Part shown: in pieces, positions 8,996 to 17,252 of the stretch
Layout of the letters: the number at the start of each line of letters is the position of its first letter
Numbering within the stretch: the first letter of the stretch is position 1
NCBI GenBank assembly: GCA_016790575.1
Contig: JAEUOU010000031.1
Span: 1 to 64,000 of the forward strand
Direction: 5' to 3'
DNA from: Burkholderiaceae bacterium
Lineage (GTDB): Bacteria > Pseudomonadota > Gammaproteobacteria > Burkholderiales > Burkholderiaceae_C
Length of the DNA: 64,000 bases
Notes under the pieces: model-generated
The model's input: only the letters and a program-made list of their open reading frames with translations
Databases searched by the model: none
What the model was told of the DNA's origin: nothing
Position numbers and translations under genes: made by a program

Positions 8996-9940
8996 TCAAC
9001 GGCGCAGCACGTTTTCCCACTGCTGCTTTTCCCGCTCGATCCGCCAGCGCTCGGCTTCGGCGCGCTGGCGCTCGGCCTCCTGGCGGCGCGCCAGCTCGGC
9101 TTCCAGACGCTGGGCTTCCTGCTGCGCGGCCCAGCGCGCGGCCTCTTCGGACTGGCGCACCCGTTCGGTCGCGTCGCGCACCCACTGCTTTTCCTCTTCG
9201 GCCGAGCGTTTGCGGTCTTCTTCAGCCTTCTGCTTTTCCTGCTCCAGGCGGCGGCGTTCGTTCTCTTCGCGGCGCAGTTCGGCTTCCATACGCTCCGCTT
9301 CAGCCCGGGTCGCGGCCTGGATGCCGTGTGTCTGGTTGATCTCCTGCAGCACGGCTTTGTCGCTGGCGCGGCGCATCATGTCGTCGCTGCGGCGGGCGGA
9401 GCTGAAGAACACCAGCTGGATGATGATGGAGATCACCATGAACGTGCCCAGGCCGATCAGGATGCGGCGCGCCAGGGTGCTGGCGCTGCTGGTCAGGCGC
9501 TCGGTGGCGCTGGGTGGGGCCCCGAAGGGCGAATGTCCCGTCACGGCGATGCCGGAGCGGGCGGCGATGGCGTCCGCCCGCAAGGCCAGCGCATCGGCCC
9601 GCAGCGCCAGCACTTCAGCCTTCAAGGCCTGGGCGTCGGCGGGCAGCGGCCGGTCTTCTTTGGGTACCAGCACCAGCTCCTTGCCGCCGGGGCGGGCCAG
9701 CGGGTCGCCCTGGCTTTCCAGCAGCAGCTTGGCGTCATAGGCGGCGCGCTGGCCGGGGTCGGACAAGGTGCTCCAGGCCAGTTTCAGCACGGTCAGATCG
9801 GTGTTCACCGACGCACCCTCGGGGGTGCCGCGCAGCGCCTCCAGGGCCTCGCGGCGGCTCTGGTAGGCCGCGGCAATGGCTGCGCCGTCGGCGGTCGGCG
9901 CGACCGACAGGATTTCGTAGAGGGTTTTTTTGCGGCTCAT
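8996..9940 (-). CDS. Degenerate J-domain protein with membrane segment and long coiled coil (no HPD)
   Basis: A 314-residue protein. Residues 5-72 have J-domain spacing (YEILSVAPTADGAAIAAAYQ, then WSTLSDPGQRAAYDAK), but the loop that should carry HPD reads SRREALEALRGTPEG, so it cannot activate DnaK in the usual way. Residues 106-128 hold three heptad-like units ending LRADA. One membrane segment spans about 159-179 and residues 200-305 form a highly charged Glu/Arg/Gln coiled coil. The ATG at 9938-9940 is chosen because the upstream open frame has no family match. It is the first gene of a two-gene unit with the complete J protein. Confidence 0.75.
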   Translation of the reverse strand: MSRKKTLYEILSVAPTADGAAIAAAYQSRREALEALRGTPEGASVNTDLTVLKLAWSTLSDPGQRAAYDAKLLLESQGDPLARPGGKELVLVPKEDRPLPADAQALKAEVLALRADALALRADAIAARSGIAVTGHSPFGAPPSATERLTSSASTLARRILIGLGTFMVISIIIQLVFFSSARRSDDMMRRASDKAVLQEINQTHGIQAATRAEAERMEAELRREENERRRLEQEKQKAEEDRKRSAEEEKQWVRDATERVRQSEEAARWAAQQEAQRLEAELARRQEAERQRAEAERWRIEREKQQWENVLRR

Positions 9941-10069
9941 GGCGATGTCAGGCTGAGCGGAACTATAGCGCTGCCGCCCCCCGCCTGTCATGACCCGCCA
10001 GCGGCGACAATCGGAACCCGCCGCGCTGCCGATTTCCCGGGCGCGGTACGGCGATTGCCACCTGTCCCC

Positions 10070-10738
10070 ATGCAAGTACCACCCGCTTCGGCCCCGGTTG
10101 CGTCCGCGTCGCCCGCCCCATCCTGCCCTCCGGTGCCCGGCAGCGGGTTGGCAGCGGCTGTTGGCACCGTGCAGGCCGTATGCACCGGCACGGCCGAGCC
10201 CCGGCTGATGGCCGGGCGCCGTCACCTCAGCGCCATCGGCAAACGCGAGCGCGCCGGGGCGGTGGCGGTCGCGCCGCTCGGGCTGGCCGGCGACGAGCAG
10301 GCCGACCTCTCGGTGCATGGCGGTCTGGACAAGGCCGTCTACGCCTACCCCGTCGAACACCTTCCCTTCTGGCAGGCGCAGCGCCGCGCCCATGGGGTGT
10401 CCCTGTTCGAGGAGACCTTGTGGCCGGGTTTTCTGGGCGAGAACCTGTGCATCAGCGGCCTGCGGGAGCACGAGGTCTGGATTGGCGACGAACTGCACCT
10501 GCCCGATTGCGTGCTGCGGGTGACCGCGCCCCGCGAGCCGTGCGGCAAGTTCACCGCCATCATGGGTTATGCCCAGGCGGCCCGCGACATGGTGGCCGCA
10601 TCGGCCAGTGGCTTTTACCTGGCGGTGGTGCAGCCCGGCACGGTGGCGGCCGGCCAGGTGTTCACGCTGGTTCCCGGCCCGCGGGGCCTGAGTGTCGCCC
10701 AGGCGTTCGCGGCCAAGCGGATCAAGCACCTGCGCTGA
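10070..10738 (+). CDS. MOSC-domain protein, YiiM-like
   Basis: A 222-residue protein related to E. coli YiiM. Typical segments are GLAGDEQADLSVHGGLDKAV (about residues 78-97), YPVEHLPFW, FGENL-type FLGENLCISGL, and PREPCGKF, which carries the conserved Cys thought to bind the molybdenum cofactor. YiiM proteins reduce N-hydroxylated compounds in E. coli; here that is inference from family. The first 30 residues are Ala/Pro-rich and low-complexity, so a later start is possible. A dispersed repeat begins 21 bp after the stop, and the FAD gene converges from the right. Confidence 0.82.
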   Translation: MQVPPASAPVASASPAPSCPPVPGSGLAAAVGTVQAVCTGTAEPRLMAGRRHLSAIGKRERAGAVAVAPLGLAGDEQADLSVHGGLDKAVYAYPVEHLPFWQAQRRAHGVSLFEETLWPGFLGENLCISGLREHEVWIGDELHLPDCVLRVTAPREPCGKFTAIMGYAQAARDMVAASASGFYLAVVQPGTVAAGQVFTLVPGPRGLSVAQAFAAKRIKHLR

Positions 10739-10759
10739 GCGCCGGAAACTCCTGAAACC

Positions 10760-10800
10760 ATAGCTGAAAACGACCTTTTTGCGCTGGGTACTGGCCGAAA
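10760..10800 (+). repeat. Dispersed repeat, copy C
   Basis: Reads ATAGCTGAAAACGACCTTTT then TGCGCTGGGTACTGGCCGAA and A. It lies directly downstream of the MOSC gene in the convergent gap before the FAD protein stop (10862), in the orientation of the MOSC gene. Confidence 0.9.
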
Positions 10801-10861
10801 TGAACTGCAAACGCGTCTTTTGCCGCCGCGCCGGCTGCCCTGGGGGCCCGGGCGGGCGGGT

Positions 10862-12520
10862 TCAGCCCCGCGCCGCGGTGTGGCCGGCGTGGTGCCCGCG
10901 GGTAAAGGCCTCCTCGAACACCGAATACCCCGCCCAGTCGCTGTGGGCAAACAGCAGCCGGCCCTGGCGCGGAACCGGAAAGGGCGGATAAGAATCCTTT
11001 TTTGATAGCGAAAAGCGACCATTTTTCCCTGGGTATTGGCCGAAATCATTCGAAAAGCGGGCCAGCCCCGGGCGGGGGATCGCCATGGCGTGGCCGTAAC
11101 GGGTCAGATCGATATGGCGGGCCCGCTGGGGCAGGTCGGGGTGGGCCGGGGCGAGTTCTGCCAGCACGGTGTCCCGCCAGTGGGTCCAGGGCTGGTTCAG
11201 CAGCGCATGGCGGGCGGCCACGGCGTTGTCGCCCAGCGCGAGGTACCAGGTCAGGACGGTGGCGCCGGGCACGGTGCGCAGGTTCTGGTGGCTGGCGTCC
11301 ACATAGCCCAGGCCGGTGCTGCCGTGGATGACGTTGTCCCATGCCGGGGCGGCGCCAGGACGGTCGTGCAGCGGGCGGTCGATGGCGATGTTGGCCACCA
11401 GCCACGGCGCGTAGGTGATGCGGGAGGCCGCCTGGCGCAGCAGATCGGGCGGCTGGGCGACCACACGCGCGGCCACAAACACCGGCAGCGCCACCACGCA
11501 CTGCCGCGCCAGCCAGCGCTCGGTGCGGCCGGTGGCGGTGTCCAGGGCGTCCACCCGGACGCCGTGGCGGCCGTCTTCGATGCGCAGCACCACCTGGCCG
11601 GTGCGCAGCCGTGCGCCCAGCGGGGCGGCCAGCCGCTGGGTCAGCCAGCCGTTGCCTTCGGGCCAGGTCAGCACCGCGTCGCGTGCCGGGTCGGCGCCAT
11701 CGTCATCGCCGGGCGCGTGAAAGCCGTGGCGGCTGGCGAAGTAATGGATGCCGGCCCAGGCCGAAACGGTGGCGGTGCCCGCGCCGAAGTCGTCGCGGCA
11801 GCAGTAGTCCAGGTAGGTGCGCAGGTGCGGGTCGTCCAGGCCCTCGGTGTCAAGCCAGGCGGCGAAGGTCCGGCTGTCCAGCGCCGCGTGCACCGGCGCC
11901 AGCGGCGCGCGGGCGGCCGGCATGGCAAAGCGGGCCGCGCGGCGCAGCTGTTCCACGGCCGCTCCAAAGCGCCGGTATTGGGACAGTGTGCCGGCGCCGA
12001 CACCGGCGACCGGCAGCAGGCCCTCCTGCCATTCGCCCTGGAAAAACAGCCGCTCCTGCGGGCTGTGGCACAGGTGGCGTTCGTCCAGCTGCCAGCGGCC
12101 GGCGACCCGCTGGCGCAGGCCCAGCTCTTCCAGCAGGTCCAGCACCTCCGGTGCGTTGTCGCCGGGCACCGGCAGGTAATGGGCACCGCGCGGGCAGGCC
12201 ATGCCCTGCACCCGGGCGCCGCGGGCGTTGCCGCCCGCCGAGTCTTCCAGCTCCAGGACGGCCAAGTCGTCCACCCCCGCCTGGCGCAGCGCGCGGGCCG
12301 CCGCCAGTCCGGCGACGCCCGCACCGGCAATGACGGTGTGCACCTGGCGGGTGACATCGGGCGTGACGGGCGGGGGCGGCGTTGCGGCGGCGCGCAGGCG
12401 GTGCCCGCGCTCCAGCGCAAGGCCGCTGAAGCCGCCGGTCATTTCGTGTTGTGCCGGCGCGCAGGCGGCCAGGGGCGCGGTGGCCGCCGCCGCCAGCCAG
12501 GCCCTGCGGCGCAGCGTCAC
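10862..12520 (-). CDS. Exported FAD-dependent amine-oxidase-like protein, carrying an in-frame repeat element
   Basis: A 552-residue flavoprotein of the NAD(P)-binding/amine oxidoreductase group. The FAD fingerprint GAGVAGLAAARALRQAG follows VIAGAG at about residues 54-71, and the C-terminal HSDWAGYSVFEEAFTRGH closes the FAD site. The N terminus TLRRRAWLAAAATAPLAAC looks like a Tat-type lipoprotein signal. The GTG start at 12518-12520 overlaps the stop of the spermidine-synthase-like gene (GTGA), so translation is coupled. Residues about 492-506 (QYPGKNGRFSLSK region) are encoded by a reverse-orientation copy of the dispersed repeat, in the stretch between AMAIPRPGL and the FAD-closing motif. 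A polyamine substrate is plausible from context but not shown. Confidence 0.78.
   Translation of the reverse strand: MTLRRRAWLAAAATAPLAACAPAQHEMTGGFSGLALERGHRLRAAATPPPPVTPDVTRQVHTVIAGAGVAGLAAARALRQAGVDDLAVLELEDSAGGNARGARVQGMACPRGAHYLPVPGDNAPEVLDLLEELGLRQRVAGRWQLDERHLCHSPQERLFFQGEWQEGLLPVAGVGAGTLSQYRRFGAAVEQLRRAARFAMPAARAPLAPVHAALDSRTFAAWLDTEGLDDPHLRTYLDYCCRDDFGAGTATVSAWAGIHYFASRHGFHAPGDDDGADPARDAVLTWPEGNGWLTQRLAAPLGARLRTGQVVLRIEDGRHGVRVDALDTATGRTERWLARQCVVALPVFVAARVVAQPPDLLRQAASRITYAPWLVANIAIDRPLHDRPGAAPAWDNVIHGSTGLGYVDASHQNLRTVPGATVLTWYLALGDNAVAARHALLNQPWTHWRDTVLAELAPAHPDLPQRARHIDLTRYGHAMAIPRPGLARFSNDFGQYPGKNGRFSLSKKDSYPPFPVPRQGRLLFAHSDWAGYSVFEEAFTRGHHAGHTAARG
11005..11045 (+). repeat. Dispersed repeat, copy D (inside the FAD protein gene)
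   Basis: Reads ATAGCGAAAAGCGACCATTT then TTCCCTGGGTATTGGCCGAA and A on the plus strand. It is preceded by CCTTTTTTG and lies in frame inside the minus-strand gene 10862-12520, only 204 bp from copy C. Confidence 0.88.
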
Positions 12521-14148
12521 GGGTGCACCTTGCCCCATTCGCGCTCGTAGGTGTGGACCAGAACCTGGTTGGACAGGCGGTTCACCGGCGTGGGTACCCG
12601 CGCCATGTCGGCCGGGAAGCTGAACATCGCGGGCAGCGTCTCGGGCGTCAGAAACCGCAGGCCCTCGGGCAGCGTGGAGGGCAGGCGCCACGGTCGCCGG
12701 CTGGCGATGATGAAGCCCCATTCTCCGAAGCTGGGCACATGGGCGTGATAGGCCGTGGCGCGCAGACCGGCCGCCTCCACCGTGGTGGCGACGGTCCAGA
12801 AACTCTGGCGGGCGATCAGCGGCGAGGTGCTCTGGATCACCGCATAGCCGCCGGCGGCCAGGCGCTGGTCCAGCAGGGCATAGAAGGTCTGGGTATAGAG
12901 CTTGCCGATATGGAAATTGGTCGGATCGGGAAAGTCCACCACGATGACATCGAACGGCGCGTCGTCAGCCGGACGCGCCGCCGCGGGTGCCGCCTGCCCC
13001 GCGTTGCCCGCCGCAGGGGCGCTCGCGGCCTCACCGCCGGCCAGCCACTGGAAGGCGTCGGTGTTGACGATGCGCAGCCTGGGGGATGCGAGGGCGCCAC
13101 CGTTGAGGCGGGCGAGGGCGGGGTTTTCGGCAAACAGGCGGGTCATGGCCGGATCGAGTTCGACCAGGGTGACACTTTCCACCGACGGGTAACGCAGGAT
13201 TTCGCGCACCGCCATGCCGTCACCGCCGCCGAGCACCGCCACCCGCCGCGGGCCGCCATGCGCGGCCATCACCGGGTGGACCAGGGCTTCGTGGTAGCGG
13301 TACTCGTCTTTTTCGGCGAACTGCAGGTTGCCGTTCAGGAACAGGCGGTGCCCCTCGCGGCCCTGGGTGACCACAATGCGCTGGATCGGTGAACTGTGGG
13401 TCACCACCGCCTGATCCTGGTAGAGCTGGTCTTCGGCCAGCGAGGTAATGCGCTCGGCGACGGCAAAGCCGCCGGCCAGCGTGCCCATCACCGCCACACA
13501 GGCGGCCAGGTGCGCCAGCGGCCGGCGCAACTCGTGGCGAAACAGCCACAGCGCCCACAGGGCAACCGCGGCATTGAGCAGCCCGAACAGCAGCCCGGTG
13601 CGCACCAGACCCAGCCGGGGTACCAGCACGAGCGGAAAGGCAATCGACACCGCCAGCGCGCCCAGGTAGTCGAAGGTCAGCACCTGCGAGACCAGGTCGC
13701 GCAGCACCACATGGCGTTTGAGGATGCGCATGACCAGCGGAATCTCCAGCCCCACCAGCGTGCCCACCAGCAGCACCAGGCCATAGAGCACCAGCCGAAA
13801 CGCACCGGGCGCCCACGCATGGGCCAGAAAGAGCAGCACCGGCAGGAACCCGCCGATCAGGGCCACCAGCAGCTCGACCCGCAGGAAATGCGCGGGCAGC
13901 TGGCGCTCGAAGTAGCGCGACAGCCACGAGCCGATGCCCATGGCAAACAGGTAGGTGCCGATGATGGTGGAAAACTGCAGCACCGAGTTGCCGAGCACAT
14001 AGCTGGCCAGCGTGCCGGCCGCCAGTTCGTACAGCAGCCCGCAGGCGGCAACCACAAACACGCTGGCCAGCAGCGCGACTTCGACCGGGCCGGGCGGCGC
14101 GGCAGGCGGCCCGGTCACCTCGCCGGGGGGGAAGGCGGACGTGGTCAT
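12517..14148 (-). CDS. Membrane-embedded spermidine-synthase-like protein
   Basis: A 543-residue protein. Residues about 20-225 contain roughly seven hydrophobic segments. Residues about 240-520 form a spermidine-synthase/methyltransferase fold with SSPIQRIVVTQG, LNGNLQFAEKDEYRYHEALVHP, the AdoMet-site motif VLGGGDGMAVREIL and VIVVDFPDPTN, whose first Asp sits where the catalytic Asp of aminopropyltransferases lies. An Ala/Pro-rich insertion of about 25 residues sits just before VIVVD. The start at 14148 gives the natural N terminus; the open frame extends further upstream. It is tightly coupled to the FAD gene downstream and 46 bp from the DUF350 gene upstream. Inferred role: polyamine aminopropyl transfer at the inner membrane. 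Confidence 0.85.
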   Translation of the reverse strand: MTTSAFPPGEVTGPPAAPPGPVEVALLASVFVVAACGLLYELAAGTLASYVLGNSVLQFSTIIGTYLFAMGIGSWLSRYFERQLPAHFLRVELLVALIGGFLPVLLFLAHAWAPGAFRLVLYGLVLLVGTLVGLEIPLVMRILKRHVVLRDLVSQVLTFDYLGALAVSIAFPLVLVPRLGLVRTGLLFGLLNAAVALWALWLFRHELRRPLAHLAACVAVMGTLAGGFAVAERITSLAEDQLYQDQAVVTHSSPIQRIVVTQGREGHRLFLNGNLQFAEKDEYRYHEALVHPVMAAHGGPRRVAVLGGGDGMAVREILRYPSVESVTLVELDPAMTRLFAENPALARLNGGALASPRLRIVNTDAFQWLAGGEAASAPAAGNAGQAAPAAARPADDAPFDVIVVDFPDPTNFHIGKLYTQTFYALLDQRLAAGGYAVIQSTSPLIARQSFWTVATTVEAAGLRATAYHAHVPSFGEWGFIIASRRPWRLPSTLPEGLRFLTPETLPAMFSFPADMARVPTPVNRLSNQVLVHTYEREWGKVHP

Positions 14149-14194
14149 GGCAGATGCGACGCGGTCTGCAGACCGCCGGGGCGAAGACCGGCCC

Positions 14195-14416
14195 TCAGCC
14201 GTGGATCGCCGCCGCCACGATGATGGAAATGCCCAGGCACATGGCCGCGACCACCATGGCCAGCGCCTTGTTCTGCTTTTCCACCAGTTCTTGCCACAGG
14301 TTGTAGGGCGTGATCTTGTCGATGACGATGAAGCTGAGCCAGAACACCAGCACGCCAATCAGCGCGAAGACGATGGAGCCGATGAAGGCGCCGGGTTTCA
14401 ACCATTCCAGTCCCAT
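14195..14416 (-). CDS. DUF350 (YjfL-type) inner-membrane protein
   Basis: A 73-residue protein with two membrane segments (about residues 9-30 and 49-71) separated by DKITPYNLWQELVEKQNKAL, matching the DUF350 layout of YjfL-like proteins. Its function is unknown. The ATG at 14416 follows an AGGAGC-like site. It sits between the DUF4178 and spermidine-synthase-like genes on the same strand. Confidence 0.85.
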   Translation of the reverse strand: MGLEWLKPGAFIGSIVFALIGVLVFWLSFIVIDKITPYNLWQELVEKQNKALAMVVAAMCLGISIIVAAAIHG

Positions 14417-14447
14417 GATGTGCTCCTGAGTGGTGGGGTAGTGAGGG

Positions 14448-15971
14448 TCATTTGTGGCTGCCGCCGCCCGAGTATCCGCCCCAGGAACCGCCGGAGCTCC
14501 GGGTCGTGGTCCCGCTGGAGCAGTTCTCGACCTTGGGGTCGCACCGGCTGCAGCGACTGAGCAGCGTCAGCACCAGCAACAGTACCACCAGCAAGATGAT
14601 GATGGTGCCGATGCCGACCCGCGAGGCGCTGACCGGCGAGGGGTCGGCGCGCTGGAGCTGTTCCTTGCGGTCGGTCATGCGGAAGGCCTTGGCCACCGTG
14701 TCACTGCCGAGTCTTTCGCCGGCCGACCAGGTCACCTCGCTCGGGGTCTGCTCCCGCGAGAGCAAGGCCGGGCCGGAGGCGAAGTCGCTGTTGTCCGTGG
14801 TCTGGCCACGCTGCACTTGCCAGTAGAACTCGCCGGCCACGTAGGTGGTCTCGGCCCGGTAGGCGTACTGCAACGCGTAGGTTTTGCCCAGGTATTTGGC
14901 CGACTGGCCATCGCGCGCCAGCGCCGGCGCGCCGGTGACCGGGCGCACCAGGCTCCAGCCGTCTTCGGCGTCGACCAGGAAGCAGAAGCCCTTTTTGGCG
15001 TTGTAGAGCAGGTATTCGCTCCAGCCGAAATGCTCGTCGGGGTCATCGGGCTCGGTGCCCATGCGGTGCTGGAAGCCCACCACCTGCCAGCTGCCGCCCG
15101 CCAGTTGCCCGACCGTGCCCAGCGCGATCAGGGGCCGGACCGGCTCGGCCTGTTCGGCGTGGCGCAGTTCACCGCCCACACCGGCACTGATGTCGATCAG
15201 GCTGTTGCACTGGCCGCAGGTGACGCTGCGGCTCTGGTCCAGCGTCACACTGACCGCCGCGCCGCAGTTCGGGCAGGCGAACTGGCGGCCTTTTTCCTCT
15301 TTTCCGGATTCGCTTTTCAGACCGGTCATGGCCAGTTCGTCCAGCGTGACCGGGCGGCCCAGGCTGGCCGAAGGCGGCTCGCTGCCGTAGTCCAGGCTGA
15401 GCACCTTCGGACTTTCGTCGGTGTCGCTTCGGCTGCGCAGCTCGACCAGCGCGAACGACTGGCCCAGTGGCGGCAAATGCGGCAGCTCACCCTGTGCGCT
15501 CATCAGCGCGACGCTTTCGCTGGAGGCGACCGTGAAAGCCTGGCCCTGGATGGCGGTGGTCAGGCCCACCCGCAATGCGCTGGCGGCAGGCAGCGAGCGC
15601 ACGTTTTGCACCGGAAGGGCGAACACATAGGCACCGTTGTCTTCGCTCAGCGAACCGGTCGTGCCGTCGTCGAACAGGGCGACCCATTCGGTCCAGCTGC
15701 CCTCACGGTACTTGTATTGCAGCCGGCCGACCAGGGTGAAGGCGCGCTGGTCGAACCGACCGGCGGCACCCAGCTGCAGCAGGCTGTGGTCGTCGAACAG
15801 CTCGGCCATCTTGCCCAGCCGCTTGAGCACCTCGCCGTCGCGAACGACCGTGCTCTGGCAGTAGCCGCAGACCGCGTGGGTGGACTGCGCGCTGCGGAAC
15901 TCCACCGGCGCGCCACAGCCAGGGCAGGGAGCGCGGTAATGGCGCTGGGTGGAGCTGGCGGGTTCAGCCAT
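14448..15971 (-). CDS. DUF4178-type protein with two zinc ribbons and a C-terminal membrane anchor
   Basis: A 507-residue protein. The first zinc ribbon uses C16/C19 (CPGCG) and C35/C38 (CGYC). A second ribbon (CPNCGAAVSV ... CGQCNSL) lies near residues 230-255. Each ribbon is followed by a beta-rich DUF4178-like half (LGKMAELFDDHSLLQLG and LIALGTVGQLAGGSWQVVGF), so the protein is an internal duplication. A hydrophobic segment near residue 465 is followed by a Cys-containing Ser/Gly-rich tail. Start chosen at the ATG 15969-15971; a TTG at 16014-16016 would add 15 residues. Function unknown; it is part of the polyamine-linked cluster. Confidence 0.8.
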   Translation of the reverse strand: MAEPASSTQRHYRAPCPGCGAPVEFRSAQSTHAVCGYCQSTVVRDGEVLKRLGKMAELFDDHSLLQLGAAGRFDQRAFTLVGRLQYKYREGSWTEWVALFDDGTTGSLSEDNGAYVFALPVQNVRSLPAASALRVGLTTAIQGQAFTVASSESVALMSAQGELPHLPPLGQSFALVELRSRSDTDESPKVLSLDYGSEPPSASLGRPVTLDELAMTGLKSESGKEEKGRQFACPNCGAAVSVTLDQSRSVTCGQCNSLIDISAGVGGELRHAEQAEPVRPLIALGTVGQLAGGSWQVVGFQHRMGTEPDDPDEHFGWSEYLLYNAKKGFCFLVDAEDGWSLVRPVTGAPALARDGQSAKYLGKTYALQYAYRAETTYVAGEFYWQVQRGQTTDNSDFASGPALLSREQTPSEVTWSAGERLGSDTVAKAFRMTDRKEQLQRADPSPVSASRVGIGTIIILLVVLLLVLTLLSRCSRCDPKVENCSSGTTTRSSGGSWGGYSGGGSHK

Positions 15972-16020
15972 GAGGGGGAGGAGACGCCCGAAGGGCCGGG
16001 AGCGGGCCGATTTCAAGCGA

Positions 16021-16061
16021 AATCAGTACATACCCAGCGCAAAACGGTCACTTTCAGCTAT
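16021..16061 (-). repeat. Dispersed repeat, copy E
   Basis: On the minus strand reads ATAGCTGAAAGTGACCGTTT then TGCGCTGGGTATGTACTGAT and T. It lies 24 bp downstream of the SPFH gene stop (16086) and upstream of the DUF4178 start, in the transcription direction of the operon. The last third (after GGGTAT) diverges from the consensus. Confidence 0.85.
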
Positions 16062-16085
16062 GAAAACTGGATCGAACGGCAGACT

Positions 16086-17138
16086 TCAGACCAGCTTTTT
16101 CAGCAGCTCTGCCTTTTTGGCGTCGAACTCTTCCTGGGTCAGGATGCCCTTGGCCTTGAGATCGCCCAGCTTCTCCAGCGTCGCCATGATGTCTTCGGGC
16201 TTGACGCCGGCCGCAGGCGCTGCGCCAGCGGCCGCCGCACCGGCGGGGTTGCCCTGCAGGCCGGCCGCCAGGTTCTGCGCCAGCACCTGGCCCAGCGCCA
16301 CGCCGGCGCCCAGGCCCATGGCGTCGCCGGCAATGCCGCTGCCGCCGCCACCGCCCGCCGCGCCCTCGGCGAATTTCGGAATCGCCTGGGCGGTCTGGTA
16401 CTGCATGAACTTGCCCATGTCGTTGCCGACCATGCCCATGCCGATCTTCTGGTCCAGCACCTTCTGCAGCTCTTCGGGCAGCGACACGCTCTGCACCGTC
16501 ATGGCTTCGAGCGTGAGGCCGATCTTCTCGAACGCCGGCGTCAGGTCGGCGGCCAGCGCCTGCGCAAACTGGATCTGATTGGCCGCCAGGTCCAGGAACG
16601 GAATGCCGCTGGAGGCGATGGCGCTGCTGATGTGCTGCAGCACCAGGCCGCGCAGCAGGCCGTCCAGGTCGGCGGTGGTGTAGGTCTCGCGCGTGCCCGA
16701 AATTTCGGTGTGGAACAACTTGGGGTCCGCCACGCGGTAGCTGTAGTTGCCGAAGGCGCGCAGGCGCACGGCGCCGAAATCCTTGTCGCGGATGGTGACC
16801 GGCTGGGGTGTGCCCCATTTCTGGTCCACCTGCTGGCGGGTGCTGAAGAAGTAGACGTCGCTCTTGAAGGGCGACTCGAACAGCTTGTCCCAGTTCTTCA
16901 GGTAGGTCAGCACCGGCAGGGTCTGGGTGCTGAGCTTGTACATGCCTGGGCCGAACACGTCGGCCACCTGGCCTTCATTGACGAACACCGCCATCTGCGA
17001 CTCGCGCACGGTGAGCGAGGCGCCGTGCTGGATTTCCATCTCCGCCATCGGGAATCGCCACGCGAGCGTGCCGTCGCCGGACTCCGTCCACTGGATGATG
17101 TCAATGAACTGTTTCTTGATGAAGTCCATCAGGGCCAT
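16086..17138 (-). CDS. SPFH-domain protein with C-terminal SHOCT motif (YdjI / virion-core-like)
   Basis: A 350-residue protein. Residues about 1-220 match SPFH proteins of the YdjI type: MALMDFIKKQFIDIIQW at the N terminus, LTVRESQMAVFVNEGQVADVFGPGMY, then VYFFSTRQQVDQKWGTPQPV. Residues 255-310 are Gly/Ala-rich and residues about 322-349 (LEKLGDLKAKGILTQEEFD then KKAELLKKL) form a SHOCT motif, often found at the C terminus of membrane-associated oligomeric proteins. It is the first gene of the minus-strand cluster down to the FAD protein. Likely membrane scaffold; exact role unknown. Confidence 0.85.
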   Translation of the reverse strand: MALMDFIKKQFIDIIQWTESGDGTLAWRFPMAEMEIQHGASLTVRESQMAVFVNEGQVADVFGPGMYKLSTQTLPVLTYLKNWDKLFESPFKSDVYFFSTRQQVDQKWGTPQPVTIRDKDFGAVRLRAFGNYSYRVADPKLFHTEISGTRETYTTADLDGLLRGLVLQHISSAIASSGIPFLDLAANQIQFAQALAADLTPAFEKIGLTLEAMTVQSVSLPEELQKVLDQKIGMGMVGNDMGKFMQYQTAQAIPKFAEGAAGGGGGSGIAGDAMGLGAGVALGQVLAQNLAAGLQGNPAGAAAAGAAPAAGVKPEDIMATLEKLGDLKAKGILTQEEFDAKKAELLKKLV

Positions 17139-17252
17139 GGTGTCAGCTCCTTCGCAGTGCAGTCAGGCAATCATGATACCCCCGGCGTGTGTCGCCGGGC
17201 GGTTTTTCGGGCCGGGGCAGATGCCGTGGGGGGGCCGCGCACCGCGCAGGCT

